Positions 18,231-27,500 of a stretch of DNA of 64,000 bases are shown here, piece after piece (the first letter of the stretch is position 1; the number at the start of each line of letters is the position of its first letter). The notes under the pieces were generated by a model that saw only the letters and a program-made list of their open reading frames with translations, made no database searches and was not told the DNA's origin. The stretch is from Cellvibrionales bacterium UBA4451 (lineage in GTDB: Bacteria > Pseudomonadota > Gammaproteobacteria > Pseudomonadales > Porticoccaceae). The DNA lies in contig DGPB01000011.1 of the NCBI GenBank assembly GCA_002390285.1, positions 1 through 64,000 of the forward strand, given 5' to 3'. The position numbers and the translations under genes are program-made.

Positions 18231-19445
18231 ATGTCACAAATAATGGCCCGCCTACTACCACCGGCATTTTGCTTGGTGTTGGTAGGATTTATTACTTGGT
18301 ACTCGCCGTCACTGGAAAGCAATCAGCTCTCCACGTTACGTCAACTCCCCTACATCCTTTGCGGGCTGGCTGCATTTGTCGCCATCTTGGCCAATCATTC
18401 TAGGGACTTGGGCGCAGCACTCATTATGCTCGCCTGCTATTGGCTGATTCGCCAATACCTTCAGGCGCCTCTTGATACCGAACCAGCAGGCCAAGCTTAT
18501 GGTCTGATCTCCCTTTGCCTACCTTTGCTACTTGGAATACTTATTATCCTACCCAACACCGGCTGGCGACACCTTGGGTTTTTAGTCTTTATCTCTTTTA
18601 TTTCAATTTTTGCCCTGATTATCACCAGCCTATTTCAGTGGCAACCGCTGTGGTTCACAACGCTGTCTCCTGATCTGCAAGAAAGCACCTTTTTCGAACT
18701 AAAAGTATCGACTACAGCAAGTGTATTATTTCTTGTCGCCTTTATACTTGGCTTTGCTCTGCCGTTCCTGAAGAACCAGCAACCAGATAGCAGCCTCCCT
18801 AGCTGCATTTTTTTCAGTTTCATCACTCTGGCTTGGTTTCAGATACCTCATATTTCAGCGACAATATTTTCTGCTGTCGGACTGTTACTCATCATCAATC
18901 AAACTCACAGCCTACTCAACATGGTGTATCGCGATGAGCTCACACAAATAGCCAACAGGCGAGCACTGCTGAGAGATGCGCGCAACACAGGCAACACCTA
19001 CGCACTAGCCATGGTAGATGTTGATCATTTCAAAAAAATTAATGACCAGTACGGACATGACTTGGGAGATCAGGTTCTAAAAGCTATCGCAGCAAAACTC
19101 CGCCAAGTCACAGGCGGCGGCAGGGCCTACCGTTTTGGAGGAGAAGAATTCTGCCTGTTATTTAAGGGGAAAACTGCTGACGAGGTGCTCGATAACGTAG
19201 AGTCGCTTCGCAAAATCATTGCCGAGTACGATATGACGGCTAGGGATAGAAAGTCCCGCCCCTGGAGTCAGAATACAGGTGAAAAGAAGCGCGGCGCATC
19301 CCGAGGTAAAGGCAATATCCGAGCTACGGTGAGTATGGGGTTAGCAGATTCCCATAACGGATTAGACTTTGATTCTGTCTTAAAAGCTGCCGATCGAGCA
19401 ATGTACCGCGCCAAGGAAGGAGGAAGAAACCAAATTCGGCAGTAG
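18231..19445 (+). CDS. Membrane-bound diguanylate cyclase
   Basis: Makes cyclic di-GMP from two GTP. The 404 residues begin with about seven predicted membrane segments (10-225) that form an unassigned sensor. The GGDEF domain follows (about 232-404), with MVDVDHFKKINDQYGHDLGD and the active-site loop GGEEF at 303-307. The inhibitory I-site RxxD expected just upstream is absent (sequence QVTGGGRAYR), so product inhibition is probably weak. An insertion of about 25 basic/polar residues (KSRPWSQNTGEKKRGASRGK) lies between the GGEEF and the final VSMGLADS motif. Confidence 0.93.
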   Translation: MSQIMARLLPPAFCLVLVGFITWYSPSLESNQLSTLRQLPYILCGLAAFVAILANHSRDLGAALIMLACYWLIRQYLQAPLDTEPAGQAYGLISLCLPLLLGILIILPNTGWRHLGFLVFISFISIFALIITSLFQWQPLWFTTLSPDLQESTFFELKVSTTASVLFLVAFILGFALPFLKNQQPDSSLPSCIFFSFITLAWFQIPHISATIFSAVGLLLIINQTHSLLNMVYRDELTQIANRRALLRDARNTGNTYALAMVDVDHFKKINDQYGHDLGDQVLKAIAAKLRQVTGGGRAYRFGGEEFCLLFKGKTADEVLDNVESLRKIIAEYDMTARDRKSRPWSQNTGEKKRGASRGKGNIRATVSMGLADSHNGLDFDSVLKAADRAMYRAKEGGRNQIRQ

Positions 19446-19553
19446 CTCTGGCTAGACCAACAAACAATCCATCGTCATAAAGGATTTTGGTTTTTAGTGT
19501 TTTGAATTATACAGTGCACACAAATCGACTGGGCCAAGCAGTAGAAGTACAAA

Positions 19554-19961
19554 TTATTTTCTATCCTTCACATAAAGCACGAGGTTGTGGCCGATAATAT
19601 CAACACCATTTTCAGCAGCAATTTTCTCTTGCAGCGCCTCAATTTCTGCACTGTGAAACTCAATAACCACACCATTATCCACATTGACCATATGATCATG
19701 GTGATCCCCACGATCAACCTCGTAAACAGCCGGCCCATTATCAAAATTGTGGCGCGCTATCAGTCCAGCACCCTCAAACTGAGTGAGAACACGATAGACC
19801 GTGGCGATACCCACATCCTCACCCGACTCCATCAGTTTGCGATAGACATCCTCCGCACTCATGTGATGGCCAGAGGACTCTTCCAGAATATGCAAAATTT
19901 TCAATCTGGGTGCGGTGACTTTAAGTCCCACCTTGCGTAATTCTAGATTTTCCTCACTCAT
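19554..19961 (-). CDS. fur: Ferric uptake regulator Fur
   Basis: Iron-responsive DNA-binding repressor. The 135 residues contain the winged helix (RKVGLKVTAPRLKILHIL, then VGIATVYRVLTQFEGAGL) and the metal-binding dimer domain with GDHHDHMV. The usual C-terminal CxxC motifs are missing: after the His-rich motif it reads VNVDNGVVIEF, as in pseudomonad-type Fur. ATG 19961 gives the family N-terminus MSEENLELRKVGLK; a GTG at 19985 would add eight residues. It is divergent from bamE (73 bp between starts), the standard arrangement. Confidence 0.95.
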   Translation of the reverse strand: MSEENLELRKVGLKVTAPRLKILHILEESSGHHMSAEDVYRKLMESGEDVGIATVYRVLTQFEGAGLIARHNFDNGPAVYEVDRGDHHDHMVNVDNGVVIEFHSAEIEALQEKIAAENGVDIIGHNLVLYVKDRK

Positions 19962-20034
19962 TCCTTTATGGCCCCTTCTATCCACTGGATGTATTCGGTA
20001 TTATCGCCGTTCGAAGATATGACTGGAACCCCTA

Positions 20035-20460
20035 ATGCACTTTACTGCACGAATGACTTGCTGTTTGGCCTTGGCTATAGCCCTTTCAGGATGCTCTGAT
20101 TTCTCCATGCCAACCTTCAACATGCCATCTTTGCCAGGCATACATAAATTTGATGTACAGCAGGGCAACGTGCTCACTCAGGACATGGTCGATAAACTGA
20201 AGCCGGGAATGACCAAATCACAGGTACGTTTTATTATGGGCACACCACTTCTGGCAGACACATTCAACCAGAATCGCTGGGATTATTACTACAGTCTAGA
20301 ACCCGCTAAAGGCGAAGAAGTGCGTGAACGTGTTGCCATATTCTTCGATAATGACCAACTGGTTGGCTTTCGTGGTGACTTCATCCCCAGCAATAATCAA
20401 CCCGATGAATCTGAAGAATCCGAAGAATCACCCGAATCCGAAAAATCACCCGAATCCTAA
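20035..20460 (+). CDS. bamE: Outer membrane assembly lipoprotein BamE
   Basis: Small lipoprotein subunit of the BAM complex. The 141 residues have a lipobox ALSGC (Cys20), then the SmpA/OmlA fold with VDKLKPGMTKSQVRFIMGTP and RWDYYYSL, both hallmarks. The last 18 residues are an acidic repeat tail built of ESEE/ESPE/EKSPES units that comes from short direct repeats in the DNA (20405-20457). Such a tail is not part of the folded domain and may vary in length between strains. Divergent from fur, convergent with ratB. Confidence 0.95.
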   Translation: MHFTARMTCCLALAIALSGCSDFSMPTFNMPSLPGIHKFDVQQGNVLTQDMVDKLKPGMTKSQVRFIMGTPLLADTFNQNRWDYYYSLEPAKGEEVRERVAIFFDNDQLVGFRGDFIPSNNQPDESEESEESPESEKSPES

Positions 20461-20499
20461 CTCACCAATCAAAAACAACAGCCCAGCCGGTTATTTTGC

Positions 20500-20826
20500 T
20501 TATTTTCCTGCTTGCTGGCGTACTTTTTCAGCACGCTGTTTACGCACTTCCTTCGGATCAATAATTAAGGGTCGGTAAATTTCCACACGATCCTTCTCCC
20601 CCAATACGTACTCTTTGGGTAACGCCAACCCTTTAGTGCCCAACGCTTGGCCAAAAATACCCATCTTGGCATTCTCTAAGTCAATATCTGGGAACTGCTC
20701 AACAATACCTGACAGCTGAACCGCTCCAAATGCAGTTGTGCCAAGAGGCACATCGAGGGTGAGCAGCTGCTGCCGATGCGGTAAAGCATAGGCCACTTCT
20801 ACAGCAATGAATTCAACATCCGTCAT
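20500..20826 (-). CDS. rnfH: RnfH/RatB family ubiquitin-fold protein
   Basis: A 108-residue beta-grasp protein of the UPF0125 family, of unclear biochemical role and almost always paired with ratA. Seen: EVAYALPHRQQLLTLDVPLG at the N-terminus, KMGIFGQ in the middle, and DRVEIYRPLIIDPKEVRKQRA, the strongly conserved C-terminal signature. Its ATG overlaps the ratA stop (ATGA), so the pair is cotranslated. Confidence 0.93.
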   Translation of the reverse strand: MTDVEFIAVEVAYALPHRQQLLTLDVPLGTTAFGAVQLSGIVEQFPDIDLENAKMGIFGQALGTKGLALPKEYVLGEKDRVEIYRPLIIDPKEVRKQRAEKVRQQAGK

Positions 20827-21260
20827 CGACCATAAACCTCTTCTGCTCTCTGTGCCAAAGCATCTACCAGGTTGTTCGCCACTGAGGTAAACAAACTGGA
20901 TGATGCGACTCCCACCGAGAGACTGTTAAATTCAAATTCCAGATCCAGCATCACCTTACAGGCTGACTCAGTCAGCGCCATGAAATTCCACTCTCCAGAC
21001 AGCCTCTTGAATGCTCCTTGCTCAAGACTCATAACTATTCGTTCAGGTTCGTAAAGGGTGTTACAGGTTGTAAAGCTGTGACCAATAACGCCCTTCTTAA
21101 GATCCAACCTGGCCACCATTGAGCTGTCACTCTGCTCAAGAACTTCGGCACCCACGCAATTAGCCATATACTGCGGATAGCTTGCCACATCATTAACCAA
21201 GTGGAACATTTGCTGCGCCGAGTGCATTACCAGCGCACTTCGTTTAATTGTTGTCAGCAT
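20823..21260 (-). CDS. ratA: RatA family START-domain protein
   Basis: Polyketide cyclase/START-like protein related to E. coli RatA (reported as a ribosome-association toxin) and to mitochondrial Coq10. The 145 residues show SALVMHSAQQMFHLVNDVASYPQYM near the N-terminus and the family pattern FEFNSLSVGVASSSLF near the end. ATG 21260 is chosen because it overlaps the stop of the upstream transporter (TGATG) and fits the family; the longer open frame upstream is the transporter's out-of-frame DNA. Confidence 0.93.
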   Translation of the reverse strand: MLTTIKRSALVMHSAQQMFHLVNDVASYPQYMANCVGAEVLEQSDSSMVARLDLKKGVIGHSFTTCNTLYEPERIVMSLEQGAFKRLSGEWNFMALTESACKVMLDLEFEFNSLSVGVASSSLFTSVANNLVDALAQRAEEVYGR

Positions 21261-22672
21261 CAAGAAAACGTCTTGTAAAGGCCTAACACAAACACCACTA
21301 ACACTAACAATGGTGAAATAAAACGTAACACCCACCGCCAAAATAGGAAGACTCGGCTGGATTCATCGCTCAACTCTTCTCGGACAGTATCAGGCTTCAT
21401 GATCCAACCAACAAAAATTGCGATAAATAACCCGGTCAAGGGCAACATCACGCTGGCAGTAAGAAAGTCCATGAATTCGAAGAACGAAAACCCAACAACT
21501 CGCGCATCAGCCCACTCGTTAAACGATAATACACTTCCTAGCCCAACAACCCAGGCCACAAAGCCTAGAGATAAATTAGCCGTAATGCGATGAAAACCTC
21601 TCGACTCAACCAAGTAGGCCACTGCTGGCTCAATAAGGGAAATCGCTGAACTCCAAGCCGCCAGTGTCACCAATAGAAAGAAAAAACTGCCAAATAATAA
21701 TCCGCCCGTCATATTACCAAAGGCCACAGGCAAGCTGACAAACATCAACCCCGGGCCGACACTAGGCTCTATCGTTGGGTTAGCGAAGACAATGGGGAAA
21801 ATAGCCAAACCGGCTATCAATGCCACCAAAGTGTCCAAAAACCCTACCGCTAATACGGTACGTCCAATCCGAGCATGCTCAGGCATATAGGCTCCATAGG
21901 CCATAATCGCCCCCATACCCAAACTAAGCGTGAAGAAGGCATGCCCCAGCGCTTCAAGTACGCCCTCCCATGTCAGCGCTTGATAGTTGAAACTAAACAA
22001 AAAGCTAAAGCCTCGTGCAAAATCACCATGCTGATAGCCGAACACCAGCAGGACCAACAACAAGACAAACAACATCGGCATTAATATTCGGACGGCTACA
22101 CCAAGCCCCTTGGTCACTCCGCCAATGACCACCGACATTGTTAGCAACAAAAAAATAGACTGCCAGAAAATTAGCGTATCTCTGTCGGCAAGAAGACTAC
22201 CAAAGGCTGCCCCAGCCTGCTCTGCATTGGCGCCTTGAAAGGCGCCAGACGCCATTTGCCCTATATAGTGAAGCGCCCAACCAGCAATCACCGCATAGTA
22301 GGAAAGAATCATTATCCCAGCAGTTACCCCGAGCCAGCCAATGGCATTCCAAGCTCCATGCAATCCCGCCTCTTCAGTCAAATAGCGCATGGTATTTATT
22401 GGGCTTTGTCGCCCTCTACGCCCCAGCATGACCTCTGCCACCATAACGGGGATACCTACTAATAAAATACAGAGCAAATATACGAGCACAAAGGCACCGC
22501 CACCGTTTTCACCAACAATGTAGGGAAACTTCCAGATATTACCCAACCCCACCGCTGATCCAGTAGCCGCCATAACAAAGGTCCAGCGGCTAGCCCATAC
22601 ACCGTGCATACCTCTTTTTGCACCGAGTTGGTCGCTCTTAGCTGCAGTGCCAACCTGATTATTTTCCGCCAT
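21260..22672 (-). CDS. Sodium-dependent (NSS/SNF family) transporter
   Basis: A 470-residue inner-membrane symporter, probably for an amino acid or similar solute with Na+. The family hallmark GSAVGLGNIWKFPYIVGENGGGAF (TM1, with the unwound Na+/substrate site) lies near residue 32. About 11-12 membrane helices follow, with FSFNYQALTWEGVLEALGHAFFTLSLGMG in the TM6 region. ATG 22672 is preferred over an upstream alternative start at 22714. It overlaps ratA by TGATG, an unusual partner. Divergent from smpB. The substrate cannot be read from sequence. Confidence 0.93.
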   Translation of the reverse strand: MAENNQVGTAAKSDQLGAKRGMHGVWASRWTFVMAATGSAVGLGNIWKFPYIVGENGGGAFVLVYLLCILLVGIPVMVAEVMLGRRGRQSPINTMRYLTEEAGLHGAWNAIGWLGVTAGIMILSYYAVIAGWALHYIGQMASGAFQGANAEQAGAAFGSLLADRDTLIFWQSIFLLLTMSVVIGGVTKGLGVAVRILMPMLFVLLLVLLVFGYQHGDFARGFSFLFSFNYQALTWEGVLEALGHAFFTLSLGMGAIMAYGAYMPEHARIGRTVLAVGFLDTLVALIAGLAIFPIVFANPTIEPSVGPGLMFVSLPVAFGNMTGGLLFGSFFFLLVTLAAWSSAISLIEPAVAYLVESRGFHRITANLSLGFVAWVVGLGSVLSFNEWADARVVGFSFFEFMDFLTASVMLPLTGLFIAIFVGWIMKPDTVREELSDESSRVFLFWRWVLRFISPLLVLVVFVLGLYKTFS

Positions 22673-22817
22673 CAATCGTGCTCTTTCATCGACTTGCCCG
22701 GATTGTACCGGCAATCACTGCTGCGAAAAACCAGCGTCATCCCCGTCGTATCGTTCCAGATGAAATGCCATAACAAAATCATAGGCGTGTGGACGACCAA
22801 TCCTTATAATCCCCGCT

Positions 22818-23297
22818 ATGGTCAAGAAACCCAATAAAACCCAGAAAAGCACGACTATCGCTCTCAATAAGAGAGCGAGGCATGACTATTACCTGGAAGA
22901 AAAGTTTGAGGCGGGCATTGCCCTGCTTGGTTGGGAAGTCAAAAGTCTGCGGGCGGGGAAAGTACAGCTCACCGATTGCTATGTGTTGCTGAAAGACGGC
23001 GAGGCCTTTTTACTTGGTGCCCACATTACCCCACTCAACACCGCCTCAACACACTTTGTTACTGACCCCTCACGAACCCGCAAGCTGCTGCTCAACCACA
23101 AAGAGCTCAGCAGGCTATCTCAGGGGGTTCACCAAAAAGGCCACACTTGCGTCGCCACTGCTCTTTATTGGAAGGGCCACCTAGCAAAATGCGAAATTGC
23201 ACTGGCCAAAGGAAAACAGGCCTACGACAAACGGGAAACAGAGAAAGACCGTGACTGGGAGCGCCAGAAACTGCGTCTGACTCGCCATGGCAACTAA
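22818..23297 (+). CDS. smpB: SsrA-binding protein SmpB
   Basis: Binds tmRNA and guides it into stalled ribosomes. The 159 residues show ALNKRARHDYYLEEKFEAGI, GWEVKSLRAGK, the oligonucleotide-binding barrel and a basic tail (KGKQAYDKRETEKDRDWERQK). The gene lies 353 bp upstream of ssrA, its RNA partner, on the same strand. Its last 11 bases overlap the start of a small nrtS-like frame. Confidence 0.97.
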   Translation: MVKKPNKTQKSTTIALNKRARHDYYLEEKFEAGIALLGWEVKSLRAGKVQLTDCYVLLKDGEAFLLGAHITPLNTASTHFVTDPSRTRKLLLNHKELSRLSQGVHQKGHTCVATALYWKGHLAKCEIALAKGKQAYDKRETEKDRDWERQKLRLTRHGN

Positions 23298-23448
23298 CAT
23301 TCATTACACAGCCATCAAAGTTGCCCTAGTTGTAGGGACTCTACTTGCCCTCATTAATTACGCTGCTAAAGTACTAATGAGCACCATGAACATTACGGAC
23401 TGGTCAAAGTTAGCGCTTACTTACATAGTTCCTTATAGCGTATCCTAG
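23287..23448 (+). CDS. NrtS-like small membrane protein, apparently shortened
   Basis: 53 residues starting inside the last codons of smpB (ATG 23287). The pattern IKVALVVGTLLALIN followed by LALTYIVPYSVS resembles the two-helix NrtS family (annotated as nitrate/nitrite transporter NrtS), which usually continues with S/T-Y-S-A. Here a TAG at 23446 falls exactly at that point, and the frame after it (YSAARLQ..., to TGA at 23485-23487) still fits. It may be a pseudogene by one nonsense change, or a naturally shorter protein. Family recognition is from memory of the pattern. Confidence 0.55.
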   Translation: MATNIHYTAIKVALVVGTLLALINYAAKVLMSTMNITDWSKLALTYIVPYSVS

Positions 23449-23597
23449 TACAGCGCAGCTCGACTTCAAAAAACGTCAATTAACTGACCCACACCTCCAA
23501 AAAAGGTCTAATAGTTGGCCTGTTCTGTGTTAGAATTGGCTGTGGGTTTGTGCCTTGTAGAGTCTCATTTTTTTAAACCGAGATACTATTTAGGTTC

Positions 23598-23624
23598 GAG
23601 TTGAGAGTAAACACCTCTCAACTC
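23598..23624 (+). other. Perfect hairpin just upstream of ssrA
   Basis: GAGTTGAGAG and CTCTCAACTC form a 10-bp perfect stem with a 7-nt loop, ending 26 nt before the mature tmRNA 5' end. No U-run follows, so it is more likely part of the tmRNA precursor (a processing signal) than a terminator. Confidence 0.55.
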
Positions 23625-23650
23625 AGTGTAAGGCTACCAAACCTAATTCA

Positions 23651-24046
23651 GGGGGCGTTTTGGATTCGACGCCGGTTACAAAACCCTGGGTGCATGCCGA
23701 GATGGTGACCAATCTCGTTAATCCAAAGTCGCAAACTATTAGTTGCCAACGACGACAACTACGCACTCGCCGCCTAAGAAACGGTAGATTGCCATCTGAC
23801 TGGAGCCGTGCTTGTGCGTCCAGCGCTTCATCTACCTTAGGGTAGCGGCGAAGCATTCAGGTGTCATACTCACAAGATCGTGATGAAGCTCGTCCGGGGT
23901 GGATTCACTAAAAACTCACCGGAATCGCGGTTTACGCGCCCTGTCAGCCGGGCTGTAAAACGTTAAATATAATAGACTGAACTAAGCATGTAGAGCCTTC
24001 GGCAGCGGACTGACGGACGCGGGTTCAATTCCCGCCGCCTCCACCA
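23651..24046 (+). ncRNA. ssrA: Transfer-messenger RNA (SsrA)
   Basis: 396-nt tmRNA that rescues stalled ribosomes. The 5' GGGGGCG pairs with CGCCTCC just before ACCA to close a 7-bp tRNA-like acceptor stem (one G-U). The T arm GGGTTCAATTCCC precedes it. The tag frame at 23745-23777 reads ANDDNYALAA followed by TAA, the usual degradation tag with Asp in place of Glu at position 4. CCA is encoded (24044-24046). The 3' end is the attachment site of the mobile array that follows. A T-rich hairpin at 24249-24277 is the first intrinsic terminator downstream. Confidence 0.98.
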
Positions 24047-24060
24047 ATTCGTTGAAATAT
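24031..24060 (+). repeat. Attachment core, copy 1 (tmRNA 3' end)
   Basis: The 16-nt tmRNA 3' end CCCGCCGCCTCCACCA plus 14 nt (ATTCGTTGAAATAT) recur without mismatch at 30961 and 39651. This copy is attached to the complete tmRNA gene, so it is the original attL side. Confidence 0.92.
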
Positions 24061-24316
24061 TCTTTGTATTTCAATATGTTACCAAGTGTACGGGGAACCA
24101 GAAATGGGGACTCGTACATTTTGGTCATACATTCTTGTACGTTATTTCTAACTTAACACTCCGATAAAACCTGTATTGAAAACTGTAGGTAGCGAGTCAC
24201 ATCAGGCCATAAACACTGATGCTGAAGAAAGTACTCAATGCAAAAACACGGCAAAACCAGTCTTTTGCCGTTTTTTTGCTGTCTCGGGTATTAGAACGTG
24301 TAGTATTTATTACACA
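24047..24316 (+). repeat. Shared left end of element 1
   Basis: Homologous to 30977-31222 and, for the first 140 bp, to 39667-39806. Conserved parts: an inverted repeat TTGAAATA/TATTTCAA right next to the core, with different spacer bases in each copy; the block CCAGAAATGGGG; the segment TCATACATTCTTGTACG; and CTGTCTCGGGTATTAGAA further in (first two copies only). No gene is seen between 24047 and 24576. Confidence 0.85.
24249..24277 (+). terminator. ssrA: Intrinsic terminator downstream of ssrA
   Basis: CGGCAAAA CCAGTC TTTTGCCG followed by seven T on the plus strand, about 200 nt after the tmRNA 3' end. It could terminate the tmRNA precursor. The homologous place in element 2 has a palindrome AAAAAACCGGTTTTTT. 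Confidence 0.8.
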
Positions 24317-24529
24317 GCGTAAAAATGGAGTCTGATGATAAAAAATAGCCTTCACTGGAGATAGTCACCTCTTCTGTAGTCTCGAGATGATCAGTCACTC
24401 CTCACCGCGTTGACGCTGTATATTTGGCCCTGCTCAGTTACTTTGAGCTATTAATAAATTTATTGCCATAGGGTCATCGTTTCATGGGAGAGTAGCTATA
24501 TTTCATCAAAGGTATATCAGCCCACAAGT

Positions 24530-24556
24530 AAAAAACCACCCAAAGGGTGGTTTTTT
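24530..24556 (-). terminator. Terminator after czcA
   Basis: AAAAAACCACCC / GGGTGGTTTTTT stem with a minimal loop, 20 nt past the czcA stop codon. The T-run works on the minus strand, and the A-run allows plus-strand use as well. Confidence 0.88.
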
Positions 24557-24576
24557 GTATGACTTGTTTTTATCGA

Positions 24577-27500
24577 TTAAATCTCCTGATGCTGTCGCCC
24601 AAGGCGGTGTGTCAGTTGATAGAGAGCAGGCAGCACCACCAGTGTTAACAGTGTAGATGACACAATCCCACCGATCACCACCGTTGCCAGAGGTCGTTGC
24701 ACTTCCGCGCCAGTGCCCAGGTTAAAGGCCATGGGAATAAAGCCCAGACTGGCTACCAGTGCTGTCATCAGTACAGGCCGCAACCGTTGGCTAGCCCCTT
24801 CACGTATGGCGTCTAATATCGGCATGCCTTGTTCGCGCAGTTCACGGATAAATGACATCAGTACCACACCGTTTAACACGGCAACCCCGGAGAGGGCGAT
24901 AAAACCAACCCCAGCGGATATGGAGAGCGGCATACCTCTGAGTGTCAGGGCTAATATGCCGCCGGTTAATGCCAGTGGCACGCCGCTGAATACAATCAAC
25001 GCATAACGCATGGAACTGAAGGCGCTGTAGAGTAAACCGAATATCAGCAGTAGTGTGAGCGGCACCACCACCATCAGGCGCTGGCTGGCCGACTGAAGCT
25101 GTTCGAAGGTGCCGCCGTAACCTAGCCAATAGCCACTGGGTAGCTCCAACTGATCACGCATTAGTTGCTGGGTTTCTGCAATAAAAGAACCGAGGTCCCG
25201 GCCTTCAACATTGGCGGTGACCACGACATTGCGCTTGCCGCTTTCACGATTGATCTGGTTGGGGCCAATCAGTTCTTTGATGGTGGCCACTTCACCCAGT
25301 GGTACATAGCCTAGGTCTGGGCTTGCATCAACGGGTAGGGGCAACGGCAGCCTGGCCAGTACATCTGGGTTCTGGCGCAAATCTTCGTCCAGGCGCACCA
25401 CCAGTTTAAAGCGGCGGTCACCTTCGTAGATCAGGCCAACTTGTGTACCACCAATGGCAGTTTGCAAAGCCTGTTGCAAGTCGGCGATCGTGAGCCCCAG
25501 CAGGGCAAGGTGATCACGCTGCGGTTCCACGGAGAGCATTGGCAGGCCCGTTGTCTGCTCAACCCTTACATCCCTAGCACCGGGTACTGTGGCCAGCAGT
25601 TTACTGGTTTGTTCACCCGCGGCTTTCAGCGTGTCGAGATCATCACCATAAATGCGTATTGCAACATCCGTACGCACACCCGCAATCAACTCATTGAAGC
25701 GCATTTCAATGGGCTGGGTAAATTCGTACTTGTTACCGGGTACGGCTTCGACCGCGGCTCTAAGCTCAGCAACAAATTGTGCTTTGCTTTTATCGGGGTT
25801 GGGCCATTCCTTTTTCGGTTTCAAAATCAAAAAGGTGTCGGCCACGTTGGGGGGCATTGGATCTGTTGCCACTTCGGGTGTCCCGATTTTGGCAAACACG
25901 TGCTGCACCTCACCAAATTCACTGATGACCTGCTCCAGTTGTTGTTGCATCGCAACTGATTGCTCCAGGCTGGTGCCGGGAATACGCAGGGCATGCAGGG
26001 CCATGTCGTGCTCATCAAGCTGTGGCAAAAACTCTGTACCCAAACGGCTGGCCTGTAGGCCACTGGCAATGACCAACACGGTGGCAATGCTGACCAGAAT
26101 GATGGGCTTGTTCAGTGACAGGTTCAGCAGCGGTGTGTACAACTCACGTGCTTTTTTCATCACCCGGTTTTCTTCTTCATGTACCTTGCCACGAACAAAA
26201 ATGGCAATACTTGCTGGCACAAATGTTACGGAGAAAATTAGCGCGCCTAGAAGCGCTGCGACCACAGTAAATGCCATGGGGTGGAACATTTTCCCCTCTA
26301 CACCACTCAGCGCAAAGATCGGCAGATACACCAGCATGATAATAAATACGCCGAATACCGCCGGACGGAATACCTCTTTGGTGCTACCCATGACCTCCTT
26401 TAGGCGCTCCTCAAGGGAAAGCAGGCGGCCGAGACGCTGTTGGGCCATCCCAAGTCGGCGTAAAGCATTTTCAACCACGATGACGGCACCATCGACAATC
26501 AATCCAAAGTCGATAGCCCCCAGGCTCATCAGGTTGCCCGACACTCGGTTGCTGACCATACCGCTAATGGCAAATAGCATGCTGAGGGGGATGACCAGCG
26601 CAACGATAAAAGCAGCACGAATATTGCCCAGCAGAGCAAACAGTACTGCGATTACCAGCACGGCCCCTTCGAGCAAATTCTTTTGTACGGTGGCAACGGT
26701 TTTGTCGACCAGTGTGGTGCGATTGTAGAGCGCGGTTGCGGTGACACCATCGGGTAAGCTGTCGTTAATCACTGCCAGTTGATCCGCAACGGCTTGCGAT
26801 ACGATACGACTATTTTCACCCAGTAGCATAAAGGCTGTGCCCAGCACTACTTCATTGCCGTCTTTGGTCGCAGCGCCAGTCCGTAGTTCTTTACCGTAGA
26901 ACACGGTCGCCACGTCTTTAATACGTACCGGTGCATCGTCACGTTTGGCTATAACCACGTTGCCGATTTCTTCGAGATTCTCCAGTTGGCCGGGGGAGCG
27001 CACTAACCACTGTTCGCCGTTCCGTTCTATGTAACCGGCACCGGCATTCAGGTTGTTGCGCTTCAGTGCAGTGATGACATCGTCGATGGTGATTTTAAAG
27101 GCGAGCAGTTTGCCCGGATTGGGAGCCACCTGATATTCCCGTTCAAAACCACCGATGCTGTTGATCTCGGTAATACCTGGAACTTTGACCAGCTGTGGGT
27201 GAATAATCCAGTCTTGAATCGTACGCAAATCTTCCGGGGTATACGGTGTGCCGTCGCCCTTGATTGCGCCATCTTCAGACTGCACGACGTAGGTGAAGAT
27301 TTCACCGAGCCCGCTGGCAATGGGGCCGAGGGTTGGTTCAACCTCCTGCGGTAGTTCGCTGCGAACGGTTTGCAACCGCTCACTGATTTGCTGGCGTGCC
27401 CAGTAGATATCAGTGCCTTCTTCAAAGATCACTGTGACCTGGGACAGGCCGTAGCGCGAAAGCGAACGGGTGTAATCAAGCCGCGGCAAACCTGACATCG

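Noticed and set aside
25652..26728. 358-codon frame opposite czcA
   Set aside because: Antisense shadow of the pump gene, with low-complexity Ser/Thr/Arg content.
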